This document shows, piece by piece, positions 6,825 to 15,479 of a stretch of DNA of 48,121 nucleotides (position 1 is its first letter; every line of letters begins with the position of its first letter). A model generated the notes under the pieces. It was not told the DNA's origin. It did no database searches and saw only the letters and a program-made list of their open reading frames with translations. This stretch comes from Tersicoccus phoenicis. Its GTDB lineage: Bacteria > Actinomycetota > Actinomycetes > Actinomycetales > Micrococcaceae. The position numbers and the translations under genes were made by a program. The stretch covers positions 1 through 48,121 of the forward strand of contig NZ_MRDE01000021.1 in the NCBI RefSeq assembly GCF_001968835.1, in the 5' to 3' direction.

Positions 6825-8500
6825 ACACCGTGCAGATCTCCCACCGGGTCCGCAACGAGCCCTGTCGCACCGTCCTGCTGGCCACCGCCGTACTGGTCAC
6901 CATCGGGGTGATCGGCTCCGCCCTGGTGGGACTGGCCGGCTTCCTCATCACCCCGCCGTCGGCGCCGCCCGCCGTCGCCGGGACGCCCAGCCCAGGCCCG
7001 ACGGCGCGCGCCGCCGCCTGGACGGACACCCCGGCCGACCAGGTGCTCACCGCCACCCTGTCCGCCCCGCCCGCTGGCTGGGCCCGCCTCGGCGACCTCG
7101 GTCGGGGCGCCGGGGCACCCGCCCCGTACTCGTGCCCGGCGGACGGCACGTCCCCGGCCTCCTCGCTCAGCGCGGCCTACACCGTCGACGGCGCTCCCGT
7201 CACCGTCACGGCGCAGGCGTTCACCGCCGGCCAGGGCGCCCCGGTGCAGGACACGCTGGCGGCGGCCGCCGGGTCGTGCGCCGGGGGTGCCGCGCAGCAG
7301 GACCTCGGCTCCGACGGACCGGGCCAGAGCCCGCGCCGGGCGACCGCCTCACGCTCGGGGGTGGACAGCGCCGTCGTGTTGTGGCGCCGGGGGGACGTGC
7401 TGATCTTCCTCTCGGGCGCCCCGGCGCAGAACCTGGCCCGGTACGCGCGGGACCTCGACGGCGTCCTCCGACCACGGCTCGGCCCCGTGTGCGCCACGCA
7501 GAACTCGACGGCGGCGGACGCGACCCGCTCGCCCTACCGGCCCGGTTACCAGCCGTACACCGTGACCAGCACGGTCCGGGTTCCCGATCTCTCGACTCCG
7601 CAGCCCAGCACCGGCGAGAACCGGTCCCTGCCCGGGCCGGAACTCATCGACCGGCCGGCGGTGCCGACCAGTCCACGTGACTACCCGGTGTGGCCGCCGA
7701 TGCCGGCGCCGGTCACCGAGCCCGCGCTGCCCGCCCCGCCGCCCGCGGCCCCGCCGACCACGAAGGACGTGCAGGTGCCCGCGGCCGACCCGACCGGCCC
7801 GGGCTGCGGCTGGGCATTCACCGGGATGAAGGCACCGGCCACGGACACCGCCGCGATCGCCGCTGCCCGGGCCGGCGCCGAGGACGCCGCCCGCGCACAG
7901 CTGCAGACCGCCGTTCGGGCGTGGCAGGCCGACGTCACCCAGTACTGGGCCGATTACACCGCCTACGAGAAGGCGGTCCCGGCGTACTTGGCTTACCGGG
8001 ACACGGTGGACACGGTCAACGCCGCCTGGGCCGTGATCGACGGTCAATGGGCGCAGTACCGCGCGGAGCTCGCCGGCTACCAGGCCGCGATCGCGGCCCG
8101 CGCCGACTTCCTGTCCCGGCAGTCGCAGGCCCGCAGCGACTACGACACCGCCGTGGCGCGGTGCGAGGCGCCCGAGCCGAAGCCCTCCCCCTCGCCGTCC
8201 GCGAAACCGTCGCCGTCGCCGTCGCCGTCGCCCTCGCCGTCCACCTCGGCCAAGCCGTCGCCCTCGCCGTCGCCGTCGAAGAAGCCCAGCCCCCCGAAAC
8301 CCAGCCCGCCGCCGAAGAAGACGAAGAACGCCGTGTTCGAGGGCACCGGCGGGTCCTTCGTGGTCACCACGGTGCTGCAGGTGCCGACGGTCCGTGAAGG
8401 ATGCCCCGCGGACCGGCCGGCCATCCTGGACCAGGATCCGCCGTCGATCCCGACCGCGCCGACGCCGCCGGCCGATCCCCGGCCTGCCGCCGCTCGCTGA
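6821..8500 (+). CDS. Membrane-anchored proline-rich protein of unknown function, coupled to the PBP
   Basis: 559 residues, starting at a GTG that overlaps the PBP stop. A short cytoplasmic lead and one transmembrane helix (about residues 24-47) precede a Pro/Ala-rich outer domain. About residues 340-445 are helical and rich in Ala, Gln and Tyr (AAIAARADFLSRQSQARSDY), suggesting a coiled-coil or helical bundle. A Ser-Pro-Lys repeat follows (about 450-505, coded by 8176-8320), then a C-terminal segment with a hydrophobic beta patch (GGSFVVTTVLQVP). I recognise no enzyme family. The overlap and topology suggest a cell-envelope partner of the PBP, perhaps spanning peptidoglycan through the Ser-Pro stalk. 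This is inference. Confidence 0.72.
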   Translation: MNTVQISHRVRNEPCRTVLLATAVLVTIGVIGSALVGLAGFLITPPSAPPAVAGTPSPGPTARAAAWTDTPADQVLTATLSAPPAGWARLGDLGRGAGAPAPYSCPADGTSPASSLSAAYTVDGAPVTVTAQAFTAGQGAPVQDTLAAAAGSCAGGAAQQDLGSDGPGQSPRRATASRSGVDSAVVLWRRGDVLIFLSGAPAQNLARYARDLDGVLRPRLGPVCATQNSTAADATRSPYRPGYQPYTVTSTVRVPDLSTPQPSTGENRSLPGPELIDRPAVPTSPRDYPVWPPMPAPVTEPALPAPPPAAPPTTKDVQVPAADPTGPGCGWAFTGMKAPATDTAAIAAARAGAEDAARAQLQTAVRAWQADVTQYWADYTAYEKAVPAYLAYRDTVDTVNAAWAVIDGQWAQYRAELAGYQAAIAARADFLSRQSQARSDYDTAVARCEAPEPKPSPSPSAKPSPSPSPSPSPSTSAKPSPSPSPSKKPSPPKPSPPPKKTKNAVFEGTGGSFVVTTVLQVPTVREGCPADRPAILDQDPPSIPTAPTPPADPRPAAAR

Positions 8501-8561
8501 GGTCCCTTCCCGCTGATCGGAGAGCGTGGCCATAATGGGGCCACCACGATCGGAGGACACC

Positions 8562-10145
8562 ATGCCGAATCCCGACGACTCCCGTTCCACCCCCGTCACT
8601 CCCCCGCGCCACGTGCCCCTTCCGGGGTCCGAACGTGCCGCCGCCCCCGGGGTCACGGCCGGCCAGCCGGTCGATCCGGCGCAACGGGCGGAAGTCACCG
8701 TGGTGTTGCGCCGGCGCGCTCCCCTGCCCGAGGCAGAGCTGACCGCCGGACGCGTGCTCACCCGCGAGGAGCTGGGGGCCAGGCACGGCGCCGTCCCGGC
8801 GGACGTCGAGCTGGCCACCCGGGTGCTCACGGACGCCGGGCTGACCGTCGTCGAGTCCGACGCGCCGTCGCGCCGGCTGCGTGTCGCCGGGACCGTCGGG
8901 ACGCTCAGCACCGTCTTCGGCACCGCCCTGGACGCGGTCAGCAGCACCGCTCCGGACGGACGAGCCGTCCAGCACCGGCACCGCACCGGCGGGCTGACCA
9001 TCCCGGCCGAGCTCGACGGCATCGTCATCGCGGTACTCGGGCTGGACGACCGGCCGCAGGCGAGCGCTCACTTCCAGGCGGTGGCGCCGGCCGCGGCGAC
9101 GGGGACCGCGTACACGCCGGTCGACCTGGGTCGGATCTACCGCTTCCCCGCCGCCGGCGACGGCACGGGCACGGACGTCGCCATCCTCGAACTCGGCGGT
9201 GGCTACCAACAGGCCGACCTCGACACCTACTTCCGCGGGCTCGGTCTGCCCACGCCGACCGTGCAGGCCGTCTCCGTCGACGGCGCCACGAACGCTCCGA
9301 CGATGTCGCCCAACGGGCCGGACGGGGAGGTGGCCCTGGACATCGAAGTGGTCGGCGGCCTGGCTCCCGGTGCCCGCATCCTGGTCTACTTCGCCCCGAA
9401 CACCGACGCCGGCTTCCTCGACGCGCTCACCAACGCGGCGCAGGCCGCGCCCGCGGCGATCAGCATCAGCTGGGGGCAGAACGAGGACGCGTGGACCGCC
9501 CAGGCCCGCACCGCGTTCGACGCCGCTCTCGCCGATGCCACCGCACTCGGGGTCACCGTCACCGCGGCGGCCGGGGACAACGGCAGCGCTGACGGGGCCA
9601 CCGACGGCCGGGACCACGCCGACTTCCCGGCTTCCAGCCCGAATGCCCTGGCCTGCGGCGGGACCCGGCTGGAGGCCGACCCGCGGTCCGGGACGATCAC
9701 CGCCGAGACCGTGTGGAACGAAGGCCCGAACTCGGCCACCGGCGGCGGCTTCAGCGACGCGTTCCCGCTGCCCGACTGGCAGCGGTCAGCCGTCAGCGGC
9801 CAGCCCGCCGCGGCGGGCCGCGGTGTGCCCGACGTCAGTGCGGTGGCCGACCCGCAGACCGGCTACCGGGTGCGCGTCGACGGTCAGGACATGGTGATCG
9901 GGGGCACGAGCGCAGTTGCCCCACTGTGGGCCGCGCTCGTCGCCCGGTTGCGTCAGCTCGGTGGCGCGCCGCTCGGGCTGCTGCAGCCGCGGCTGTACCA
10001 GGCGGCGGTGGCGGCCACCTTCCACGACATCACGAGCGGGAACAACGGCAGCTTCTCCGCCGGCCCCGGCTGGGACCCCTGCACCGGGCTGGGCAGCCCA
10101 GACGGCGAGGCGCTCGCCGGCGCCCTCGCATCGACGCCGAGCTGA
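8562..10145 (+). CDS. Sedolisin (S53) serine-carboxyl protease
   Basis: 527-residue kumamolisin-like protease. An N-terminal activation pro-domain (about residues 20-165) precedes the catalytic domain, with E256 and D260 in GEVALDIEV, oxyanion D339 in AAAGDNGS and nucleophile S450 in GGTSAVAP. The C-terminal calcium site looks intact (HDITSG ... GWDPCTGLGSP). The spacing E-x3-D and D-x110-S agrees with kumamolisin. Acting on proteins at acidic pH is the family norm. I choose ATG 8562, preceded by GGAGGACACC. No hydrophobic signal peptide is visible at either candidate start, so the export route is unclear. Confidence 0.9.
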   Translation: MPNPDDSRSTPVTPPRHVPLPGSERAAAPGVTAGQPVDPAQRAEVTVVLRRRAPLPEAELTAGRVLTREELGARHGAVPADVELATRVLTDAGLTVVESDAPSRRLRVAGTVGTLSTVFGTALDAVSSTAPDGRAVQHRHRTGGLTIPAELDGIVIAVLGLDDRPQASAHFQAVAPAAATGTAYTPVDLGRIYRFPAAGDGTGTDVAILELGGGYQQADLDTYFRGLGLPTPTVQAVSVDGATNAPTMSPNGPDGEVALDIEVVGGLAPGARILVYFAPNTDAGFLDALTNAAQAAPAAISISWGQNEDAWTAQARTAFDAALADATALGVTVTAAAGDNGSADGATDGRDHADFPASSPNALACGGTRLEADPRSGTITAETVWNEGPNSATGGGFSDAFPLPDWQRSAVSGQPAAAGRGVPDVSAVADPQTGYRVRVDGQDMVIGGTSAVAPLWAALVARLRQLGGAPLGLLQPRLYQAAVAATFHDITSGNNGSFSAGPGWDPCTGLGSPDGEALAGALASTPS

Positions 10146-10160
10146 CGGTCGCGCGACCCC

Positions 10161-10205
10161 TTGACGACGCCCACGGGCCGGCCTACTGTACAACCAAATG
10201 GTTGT
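10161..10205 (+). promoter_or_regulatory. Promoter with ArsR-type operator for the reductase-ArsR-SRPBCC operon
   Basis: TTGACG (10161-10166), a 17-base spacer and TACTGT (10184-10189) form a near-consensus sigma-70-type promoter. Directly after it is an inverted repeat ACAACCA-AA-TGGTTGT (10190-10205) covering the expected transcription start. This is where a repressor would block initiation. The ArsR protein encoded two genes downstream is the obvious candidate. Confidence 0.75.
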
Positions 10206-10223
10206 AAGTGGACAGAAGGCAGG

Positions 10224-10787
10224 ATGAGCACCACGGTGACGGCTGACCTCCTCGTCTCGGTCGATGGCTGGGCCCGCGGTCTCGACTCGCCGGGATTCTT
10301 CGGCTACGCAGGTCCCGAGCTGATGCAGTGGATCGGCGACCAGTCCGCCGCCCACCACGACCTGATGGGGCGACGCACGTACGAGATGCTGGCGAGCATG
10401 CCCGCCGACGAGCGCGAGACGCGGACGACGACGACCGTCTTCTCGCGGACGCTGCGTGAGACCACGTGGGAGAACACGACGATCGAGTCCGGTGACGCGA
10501 TCGAGGCGGTTCGGGAACTCCGGTCCGCGAGCCTGCCGTTGCGCACGGTCGGCAGTCTGTCCCTCGTCCGGCAACTGCTCGACGCCGGACTCGTGGATCG
10601 GCTCCGCCTCTGGCTGTTCCCGCTGCTCGTCGGGCCGGGCGGACGAGAGGCCGCGCTGGCGGGCGTCGGGGAACGAGACCTCGACCTCGTCGACCATCGG
10701 GTGCTCGACGGCCGGATCATCCTGCTGGAGTACGCACCCACCGATCGAGGCATCCCACACGCGTCCGCAACCGATCCCGCCTCATGA
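10224..10787 (+). CDS. Dihydrofolate reductase-like (RibD C-terminal) family protein
   Basis: 187-residue protein of the bacterial bifunctional deaminase-reductase C-terminal superfamily: VTADLLVSVDGWARG at the start, the LMGRRTYEML nucleotide-site segment, then LRTVGSLSLVRQLLDAGLVD and LLVGPGGR. Such proteins use NAD(P)H on small molecules; the substrate is unknown. The start ATG 10224 follows GAAGGCAGG. It is first in a three-gene operon: its stop overlaps the ArsR start (ATGA). The frame is open from 10161, but that covers the promoter and operator. Confidence 0.85.
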   Translation: MSTTVTADLLVSVDGWARGLDSPGFFGYAGPELMQWIGDQSAAHHDLMGRRTYEMLASMPADERETRTTTTVFSRTLRETTWENTTIESGDAIEAVRELRSASLPLRTVGSLSLVRQLLDAGLVDRLRLWLFPLLVGPGGREAALAGVGERDLDLVDHRVLDGRIILLEYAPTDRGIPHASATDPAS

Positions 10788-11194
10788 CGATGCAACCCGT
10801 CGACGAGGAGGTGGACCGGCTCTTCCACGCACTGGCCGATGCGACGCGTCGCGACATCGTCCGCCGCTCCGGCCGGGGTGAGCTCTCCGTGTCGCAGCTG
10901 GCGCGGCTGTATCCGATGAGTTTCGCCGCGGTGCAGAAGCACGTCGCCGTGCTGGAGCGAGCCGGTTTGATCGCCAAGGAACGCCGAGGACGGGAGCAGC
11001 TGGTGCGATCCGATCCCGACGCCGTCGCCCGGGCGCAGCGCGCGCTCGACGACCTCGCCGCCGCCTGGCGGGAGCGGATCGACCGGATGGCCGGCCTCCT
11101 CGGCGAACCGGAACCCGACACATCGCCGCCGATCAGCACCACCGCACCATCCGCCCCACCATCCCCGCCCCCGAGAGAAGGACAGGACCGATGA
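10784..11194 (+). CDS. ArsR-family transcriptional regulator
   Basis: 136 residues. A winged helix-turn-helix occupies about 8-85 (FHALADATRRDIVRRSGRGE, then LSVSQLARLYPMSFAAVQKH and VAVLERAGLIAKERRG), followed by a Pro-rich C-terminal tail. There are no clustered cysteines for metal sensing, so it belongs to the non-metal ArsR branch usually paired with SRPBCC proteins. It overlaps both neighbours by 4 bases. It probably binds the inverted repeat at 10190-10205 and represses its own operon. Confidence 0.9.
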   Translation: MTMQPVDEEVDRLFHALADATRRDIVRRSGRGELSVSQLARLYPMSFAAVQKHVAVLERAGLIAKERRGREQLVRSDPDAVARAQRALDDLAAAWRERIDRMAGLLGEPEPDTSPPISTTAPSAPPSPPPREGQDR

Positions 11195-11679
11195 GCGTCA
11201 CCAGCGTCGAGAAGGACCTCGACAATCTCACCCTGACCCTGATCGCCGACTTCACCGCCCCCCGGGACCGGGTGTGGCAGTTGTGGGCCGATCCCCGCCA
11301 GCTCGAGCGGTGGTGGGGGCCGCCATCGTTCCCGGCGACGTTCGAGCAGCACGACCTCGCCCCCGGCGGCACGGTCACCTACTACATGACCGGCCCGGAC
11401 GGCGAGAAGTACGCCGGATACTGGACGGTGACGGCGGTGTCCGCTCCGTCCTCGCTTTCCTTCACGGACGGCTTCGCCGACGAGAGCGGCCGGCCGAACG
11501 ACGAGATGCCCACGACGAGCAGCCAGGTGGACTTCACCGAGCGCAACGGCGGCACCCGGATGACCGTGGTCTCCCGCTTCGCGGACCGTGAGCAGATGGA
11601 TCAGCTGGTCGAGATGGGCATGGTGGACGGTCTCACGCAGGCGGTCGGTCAGATGGACGGGCTGCTCGTCCCCGCCTGA
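11191..11679 (+). CDS. SRPBCC/AHSA1-family protein
   Basis: 162-residue START-like fold with the AHSA1 signature: LIADFTAPRDRVWQLWADPR, LERWWGP, then TYYMTGPDGEKYAGYW and a C-terminal helix (DGLTQAVGQMDGLL). Such proteins bind hydrophobic ligands in a deep cavity. The fixed ArsR-SRPBCC pairing suggests that it handles or senses the inducer. It is the last gene of the operon, and its start overlaps the ArsR stop. Confidence 0.88.
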   Translation: MSVTSVEKDLDNLTLTLIADFTAPRDRVWQLWADPRQLERWWGPPSFPATFEQHDLAPGGTVTYYMTGPDGEKYAGYWTVTAVSAPSSLSFTDGFADESGRPNDEMPTTSSQVDFTERNGGTRMTVVSRFADREQMDQLVEMGMVDGLTQAVGQMDGLLVPA

Positions 11680-11684
11680 GCCGC

Positions 11685-11720
11685 GCACGACGTCGGGCAC
11701 GACGTCGGGCACGACGTCGG
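11685..11720. repeat. Three tandem 12-bp repeats
   Basis: GCACGACGTCGG is repeated exactly three times end to end in the intergenic region after the SRPBCC gene. Each unit contains the palindrome CGACGTCG. It could be a minor tandem repeat or a set of regulator sites for the metal ATPase 97 bases downstream. Confidence 0.8.
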
Positions 11721-11816
11721 TCGCATGGTGGCTGGGGTTGGTGCCGTCACCCCACCGTGAGACAATCTTCGCATGCATGCAGGTATGAACGGATGGCTGC
11801 CGGCCGGAGAACCGGC

Positions 11817-13721
11817 ATGACGAGCACGCTCACGCCCACGCCGATCCGTGACGGCGGTCGCGTCATCGCCCGACCGCCGTCGTTGTTCGTCACGGGCGCC
11901 AGGTTGCCGGAAGTCCGGTGGGCGGCGCTCGCTCTCCTGCTGTTCCTGGTCGCCTGGCCGCTGCAGCTGACCGGAACCCCGGCACCGCTGTGGTGGACGC
12001 TCTACCTGGCGTGCTACGTCGCCGGCGGCTGGGAACCCGCGTGGGCGGGCATCACCGCGCTGCGGGAGAAGACGCTGGACGTCGACCTGCTGATGATCGT
12101 CGCAGCCATCGCGGCCGCCGCGATCGGACAGGTCTTCGACGGGGCCCTGCTCATCGTCATCTTCGCGACCAGCGGGGCGCTCGAGGCGCTCATCACGCAG
12201 CGCACGGCCGACAGCGTCTCGAGCCTGCTCAGCCTCGCGCCCGAACGCGCCACCAGGATCACCCCGACCGCCCACGGCGAGGACCTGGCCGAGGTGGAGA
12301 CAGCGGAGCTGCAGGTCGGAGACCTGATCCTGGTCCGCCCGGGCGAGCGCATCGGCGGCGACGGGATCGTCGTGGCCGGCCTGAGTGAGGTGGACCAGGC
12401 GGCGATGACGGGCGAGAGCGTGCCCGTGCGCCGCGGTGAGGGCGACGAAGTGCTGTCCGGCACCGTCAATGGCACCGGCGCACTCACCGTCCGGATCATC
12501 CGGCCCGCCAGCGAATCCGTCATCGCCCGCGTCGTGACGCTGGTCGAGGAGGCGTCGGAGACCAAGTCGACGCGCCAGCTCTTCATCGAGAAGGTCGAGC
12601 AGCGCTACTCCCTCGGCGTGGTGGTCGCGACGCTCCTCGTCTTCTCCGTCCCGTTGGCCTTCGGCGAGGCTTTCCAGCCGGCCTTGCTCCGGGCGATCAC
12701 CTTCATGATCGTCGCCTCTCCCTGCGCCGTGGTGCTCTCCACCATGCCGCCCCTGCTGGCAGCGATCGCGAACGCGGGCCGGAACGGCGTGCTGGTGAAG
12801 TCCGCCACCGTGATGGAGCAGATGGGCCGCACCGAGTTGATCGCGTTCGACAAGACCGGAACGCTCACCGAGGGCGCGCCCGCCGTGCGCGACGTCCGTG
12901 CCCGGGGCCAGTGGCGTCCCGCCCGGATCCTCGAGGCGGCCGCCGCCGTAGAACTGCACAGCGAGCACCCGCTGGGTCGGGCGATCGTCCGGTCCGCCGG
13001 CGCCGGCATCACCGCCGCCGACCGGTTCCGCGCGCTCCCCGGGCGAGGTGTCACCGGCGTCGTCGACGGACACGCGGTCGAGGTGCTGCAGGCGGACGCG
13101 GAGGACACCGACACCATCGGCACCGTGGTCACGGTGACGATCGACGGCGAGGCCGTCGGCGACATCATCCTCGACGACGCGCTCCGCCCCGACGCTGCCG
13201 ACACCGTCGCCCGGGCACGGGACATCACCTCGCACCCGGTGCACCTGCTCACCGGCGACAACGGCGCCACCGCGAACGACGTCGCCGCCCGTACCGGCAT
13301 CACCGAGGTGCACGCCCGGCTGCTGCCCGCCGACAAGGCGGCCACCGTCCAACGGCTCGAGAACGACGGCGTGAACGTGATGCTCGTCGGTGACGGCGTC
13401 AACGACGCCCCCGCGCTCGCCTCCGCGTCCACCGGCGTCACCATGGGACGCCACGGGTCGGACCTGGCCCTCGACACTGCCGACGCCATCGTCATCCGGG
13501 ACGAGCTCACCGCGATCCCGGCGGCGGTCGAACTCTCTCGTCGAGCGCATCGGTACGTCGTGGCGAACCTGATCATCGCCGCCACCTTCATCACCGTCCT
13601 GGTCGTCTGGGACCTGATCGCCACGCTCCCCCTTCCGCTCGCGGTCGCCGGTCACGAAGGTTCCACCGTGATCGTGGCGCTCAACGGGCTGCGTCTGCTC
13701 CGCAAGAGCGCCTGGCGCTGA
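11817..13721 (+). CDS. P1B-4-type heavy-metal translocating ATPase (CtpD/CoaT-like)
   Basis: 634-residue metal-efflux P-type ATPase with no N-terminal metal-binding domain. Transmembrane metal motif S301-P302-C303 (instead of CPC), phosphorylation aspartate D345 in DKTGTLTEG, the SEHPLG histidine-proline motif, VGDGVNDAPALA, and the final-helix signature HEGSTVIVALNGLRLL. SPC together with HEGxT identifies subgroup P1B-4, whose members export Co, Ni, Fe or Zn ions. I choose ATG 11817 (GGAGAA upstream); ATG 11793 is possible. A ferredoxin gene follows after 5 bases. No metal-responsive regulator sits next to it. Confidence 0.92.
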   Translation: MTSTLTPTPIRDGGRVIARPPSLFVTGARLPEVRWAALALLLFLVAWPLQLTGTPAPLWWTLYLACYVAGGWEPAWAGITALREKTLDVDLLMIVAAIAAAAIGQVFDGALLIVIFATSGALEALITQRTADSVSSLLSLAPERATRITPTAHGEDLAEVETAELQVGDLILVRPGERIGGDGIVVAGLSEVDQAAMTGESVPVRRGEGDEVLSGTVNGTGALTVRIIRPASESVIARVVTLVEEASETKSTRQLFIEKVEQRYSLGVVVATLLVFSVPLAFGEAFQPALLRAITFMIVASPCAVVLSTMPPLLAAIANAGRNGVLVKSATVMEQMGRTELIAFDKTGTLTEGAPAVRDVRARGQWRPARILEAAAAVELHSEHPLGRAIVRSAGAGITAADRFRALPGRGVTGVVDGHAVEVLQADAEDTDTIGTVVTVTIDGEAVGDIILDDALRPDAADTVARARDITSHPVHLLTGDNGATANDVAARTGITEVHARLLPADKAATVQRLENDGVNVMLVGDGVNDAPALASASTGVTMGRHGSDLALDTADAIVIRDELTAIPAAVELSRRAHRYVVANLIIAATFITVLVVWDLIATLPLPLAVAGHEGSTVIVALNGLRLLRKSAWR

Positions 13722-13726
13722 GCCGG

Positions 13727-14149
13727 ATGGCGAAGGGCAAGCGCGGCAAGCGTCGACCACGCTCCACGTCCGAACCGACCGTGGTGGTGTGCCGCGGCGG
13801 GGAATGCGGTAACCGCTGGAAGCATCCCGAAGTCGATCACCAACAGCAGTTGCGAGAGCTGCGGGCCGGCACCGGCGAGCACGCCACGACCGTGGTCAGC
13901 CGGTGCCTCGACGCGTGTGAACACGCGAACGTCGTCGTCCTCGTCCCGGCGGCCGACGACGGCGCCGACGGCGTGGACCCGGTGTGGATCGGCGAGGTCA
14001 ACGACGCGGAGACGGCGCGGCAGATCGTCGAGTGGGTCGAAGCCGGGGGCCCGGCACACGCTCCGGCCCCCGTGCTGTGCGATATCCGCTCCTTCGCGCC
14101 CAGTCGCCGGAACCGGAACGAACTGAGCGTGGAGCTGGAGCGCTCCTGA
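13727..14149 (+). CDS. Thioredoxin-like (2Fe-2S) ferredoxin domain protein
   Basis: 140-residue protein with a basic N-terminus (KGKRGKRRPR). It has the thioredoxin-like ferredoxin cysteine pattern: C22 and C27 in VVVCRGGECG, and C60 and C64 in SRCLDACEHANVV. It probably transfers electrons or senses metal/redox state in the cytoplasm. It starts 5 bases after the metal ATPase stop, so the two are almost certainly co-transcribed. The ATPase-ferredoxin pairing suggests iron or cobalt homeostasis (inference). A hairpin follows at 14183-14211. Confidence 0.82.
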   Translation: MAKGKRGKRRPRSTSEPTVVVCRGGECGNRWKHPEVDHQQQLRELRAGTGEHATTVVSRCLDACEHANVVVLVPAADDGADGVDPVWIGEVNDAETARQIVEWVEAGGPAHAPAPVLCDIRSFAPSRRNRNELSVELERS

Positions 14150-14182
14150 ACCAACCCGCCCGGCAGCCCTGCCTGCTGGCTT

Positions 14183-14211
14183 GATCGGACGGGATCCGAA
14201 CCCGTCCGATC
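14183..14211 (+). terminator. Hairpin terminator after the ATPase-ferredoxin pair
   Basis: Perfect 11-bp stem GATCGGACGGG / CCCGTCCGATC with a 7-base loop, 34 bases after the ferredoxin stop. It lies before the preferred MFS start at 14232, which argues against the longer TTG-start version of that gene. Confidence 0.75.
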
Positions 14212-14231
14212 GTCGTCGAAAGGTTCCTGCC

Positions 14232-15479
14232 GTGCTCTCCGTGCTCCGCCTCTCCGGGTACCGGCGGCTGTTCACCGCCCAGGTGCTCGCGCTCGTCGGC
14301 ACCGGCCTGCTCACCGTCGCGCTCGGTCTGCTGGCCTACGACATCGCGGGTCGCGACGCCGGTGCGGTGCTCGGCACGGCGCTGGCGATCAAAATGCTCG
14401 CCTATGTGTTCGTGTCCCCGGTGATGGCCGCCCTGGTGCACCGATGGCAACCGCGTACCGTCATGATCGGCGCGGACATCATCCGCGCCGCCGCGGCGCT
14501 GAGCCTGCCGTGGGTGAGCGAGACGTGGCAGATCTACGTCCTCGTCTTCGTGCTGCAGTCCGCCTCGGCCACGTTCACCCCGACGTTCCAGTCGGTGATC
14601 CCGTCGATCGTCACGGCGGAGCGCGACTACACGAGAGCGCTGTCGCTCTCCCGCCTGGCGTACGACCTCGAATCGATCGTCTCGCCGATGCTCGCGGCGG
14701 CGCTGCTGACGGTCATCAGCTACACCAGCCTCTTCCTCGGCACCGCGGCCGGGTTCGTCTGCTCGGCGACCCTGGTCACCCTGACCGCCATTCCGAAACG
14801 GGTGACGACGGTGTCCGCGCCGTTCCTCGAGCGGCTCAGCGGTGGCGTCCGGGTGTTCTTCCGGAACCGGTCACTGCGGTTCGTGCTGTTCATCAACGGC
14901 GCCGTCAGCGCCGGCACCGCCCTCGTCGTGGTCAACTCCGTGGTGTTCGCCCGTGACCAGTTCGGGCTCGGTGACACCAGCCTGAGCTTCGCCCTGGCCG
15001 CGTACGGTGCGGGGTCACTCCTGATGGCGTTCCTCGTGCCGCGCGTCGTCGACCGGTACGGACCACCGCCGGTGATGATCACCGGTTCCGCGGTCGCGAC
15101 GGTGGGCCTGCTGGGCGCCCTGGCGATGGGTCTGTTCACGCTGGGCACCAGTCCCGGGTGGGTGCTGCTGCTCGTGATGTGGTTCGTGATCGGTGCGGGC
15201 ACGTCGTTGATGACCACGCCGTCGTCGCAGCTGCTGCTCCGCGCCTCTTCCGAGCAGAACCGGAACCAGGTCTACACGGCGCAGTTCGCCCTGTCCCATG
15301 CCTGCTTCCTGATCACGTACCCGCTGGCCGGGTGGCTGGGAGCGGTGGATCTGAACCTGGCGACCGCCGTGCTCACCGTCGTGGCCGTCGGCAGTGCACT
15401 GGGCGCCCTGGGGCAGCGGCGCGCTTCGGCGACCCGGTCCACCGAGCGATCACGGACCGGCGCCGAACCAGCCCGGTGA
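14232..15479 (+). CDS. MFS transporter (12-TM, NreB/Enterobactin-exporter-like)
   Basis: About 415 residues with 12 hydrophobic segments and a loop between TM2 and TM3 (ALVHRWQPRTVMIGADIIRA) of the major-facilitator type. It probably exports small molecules by proton antiport. The family resembles the MFS_3 (siderophore/nickel efflux) branch, and proximity to the metal ATPase fits, but substrate assignment is not possible. Start GTG 14232 (gaaagg upstream) is preferred over TTG 14181, which falls within the terminator region. Its 3' end overlaps the convergent membrane-protein gene by 30 bases. Confidence 0.85.
   Translation: MLSVLRLSGYRRLFTAQVLALVGTGLLTVALGLLAYDIAGRDAGAVLGTALAIKMLAYVFVSPVMAALVHRWQPRTVMIGADIIRAAAALSLPWVSETWQIYVLVFVLQSASATFTPTFQSVIPSIVTAERDYTRALSLSRLAYDLESIVSPMLAAALLTVISYTSLFLGTAAGFVCSATLVTLTAIPKRVTTVSAPFLERLSGGVRVFFRNRSLRFVLFINGAVSAGTALVVVNSVVFARDQFGLGDTSLSFALAAYGAGSLLMAFLVPRVVDRYGPPPVMITGSAVATVGLLGALAMGLFTLGTSPGWVLLLVMWFVIGAGTSLMTTPSSQLLLRASSEQNRNQVYTAQFALSHACFLITYPLAGWLGAVDLNLATAVLTVVAVGSALGALGQRRASATRSTERSRTGAEPAR

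Noticed and set aside
8176-8320. Repeat array possibly resembling a CRISPR or minisatellite
   Set aside because: The repetition comes from Ser-Pro/Lys codons inside an open reading frame; there are no spacers.
11649-13760. 703-residue minus-strand open frame opposite the metal ATPase
   Set aside because: Low-complexity Gly/Asp/Arg composition and fully antisense to an ATPase with intact motifs.
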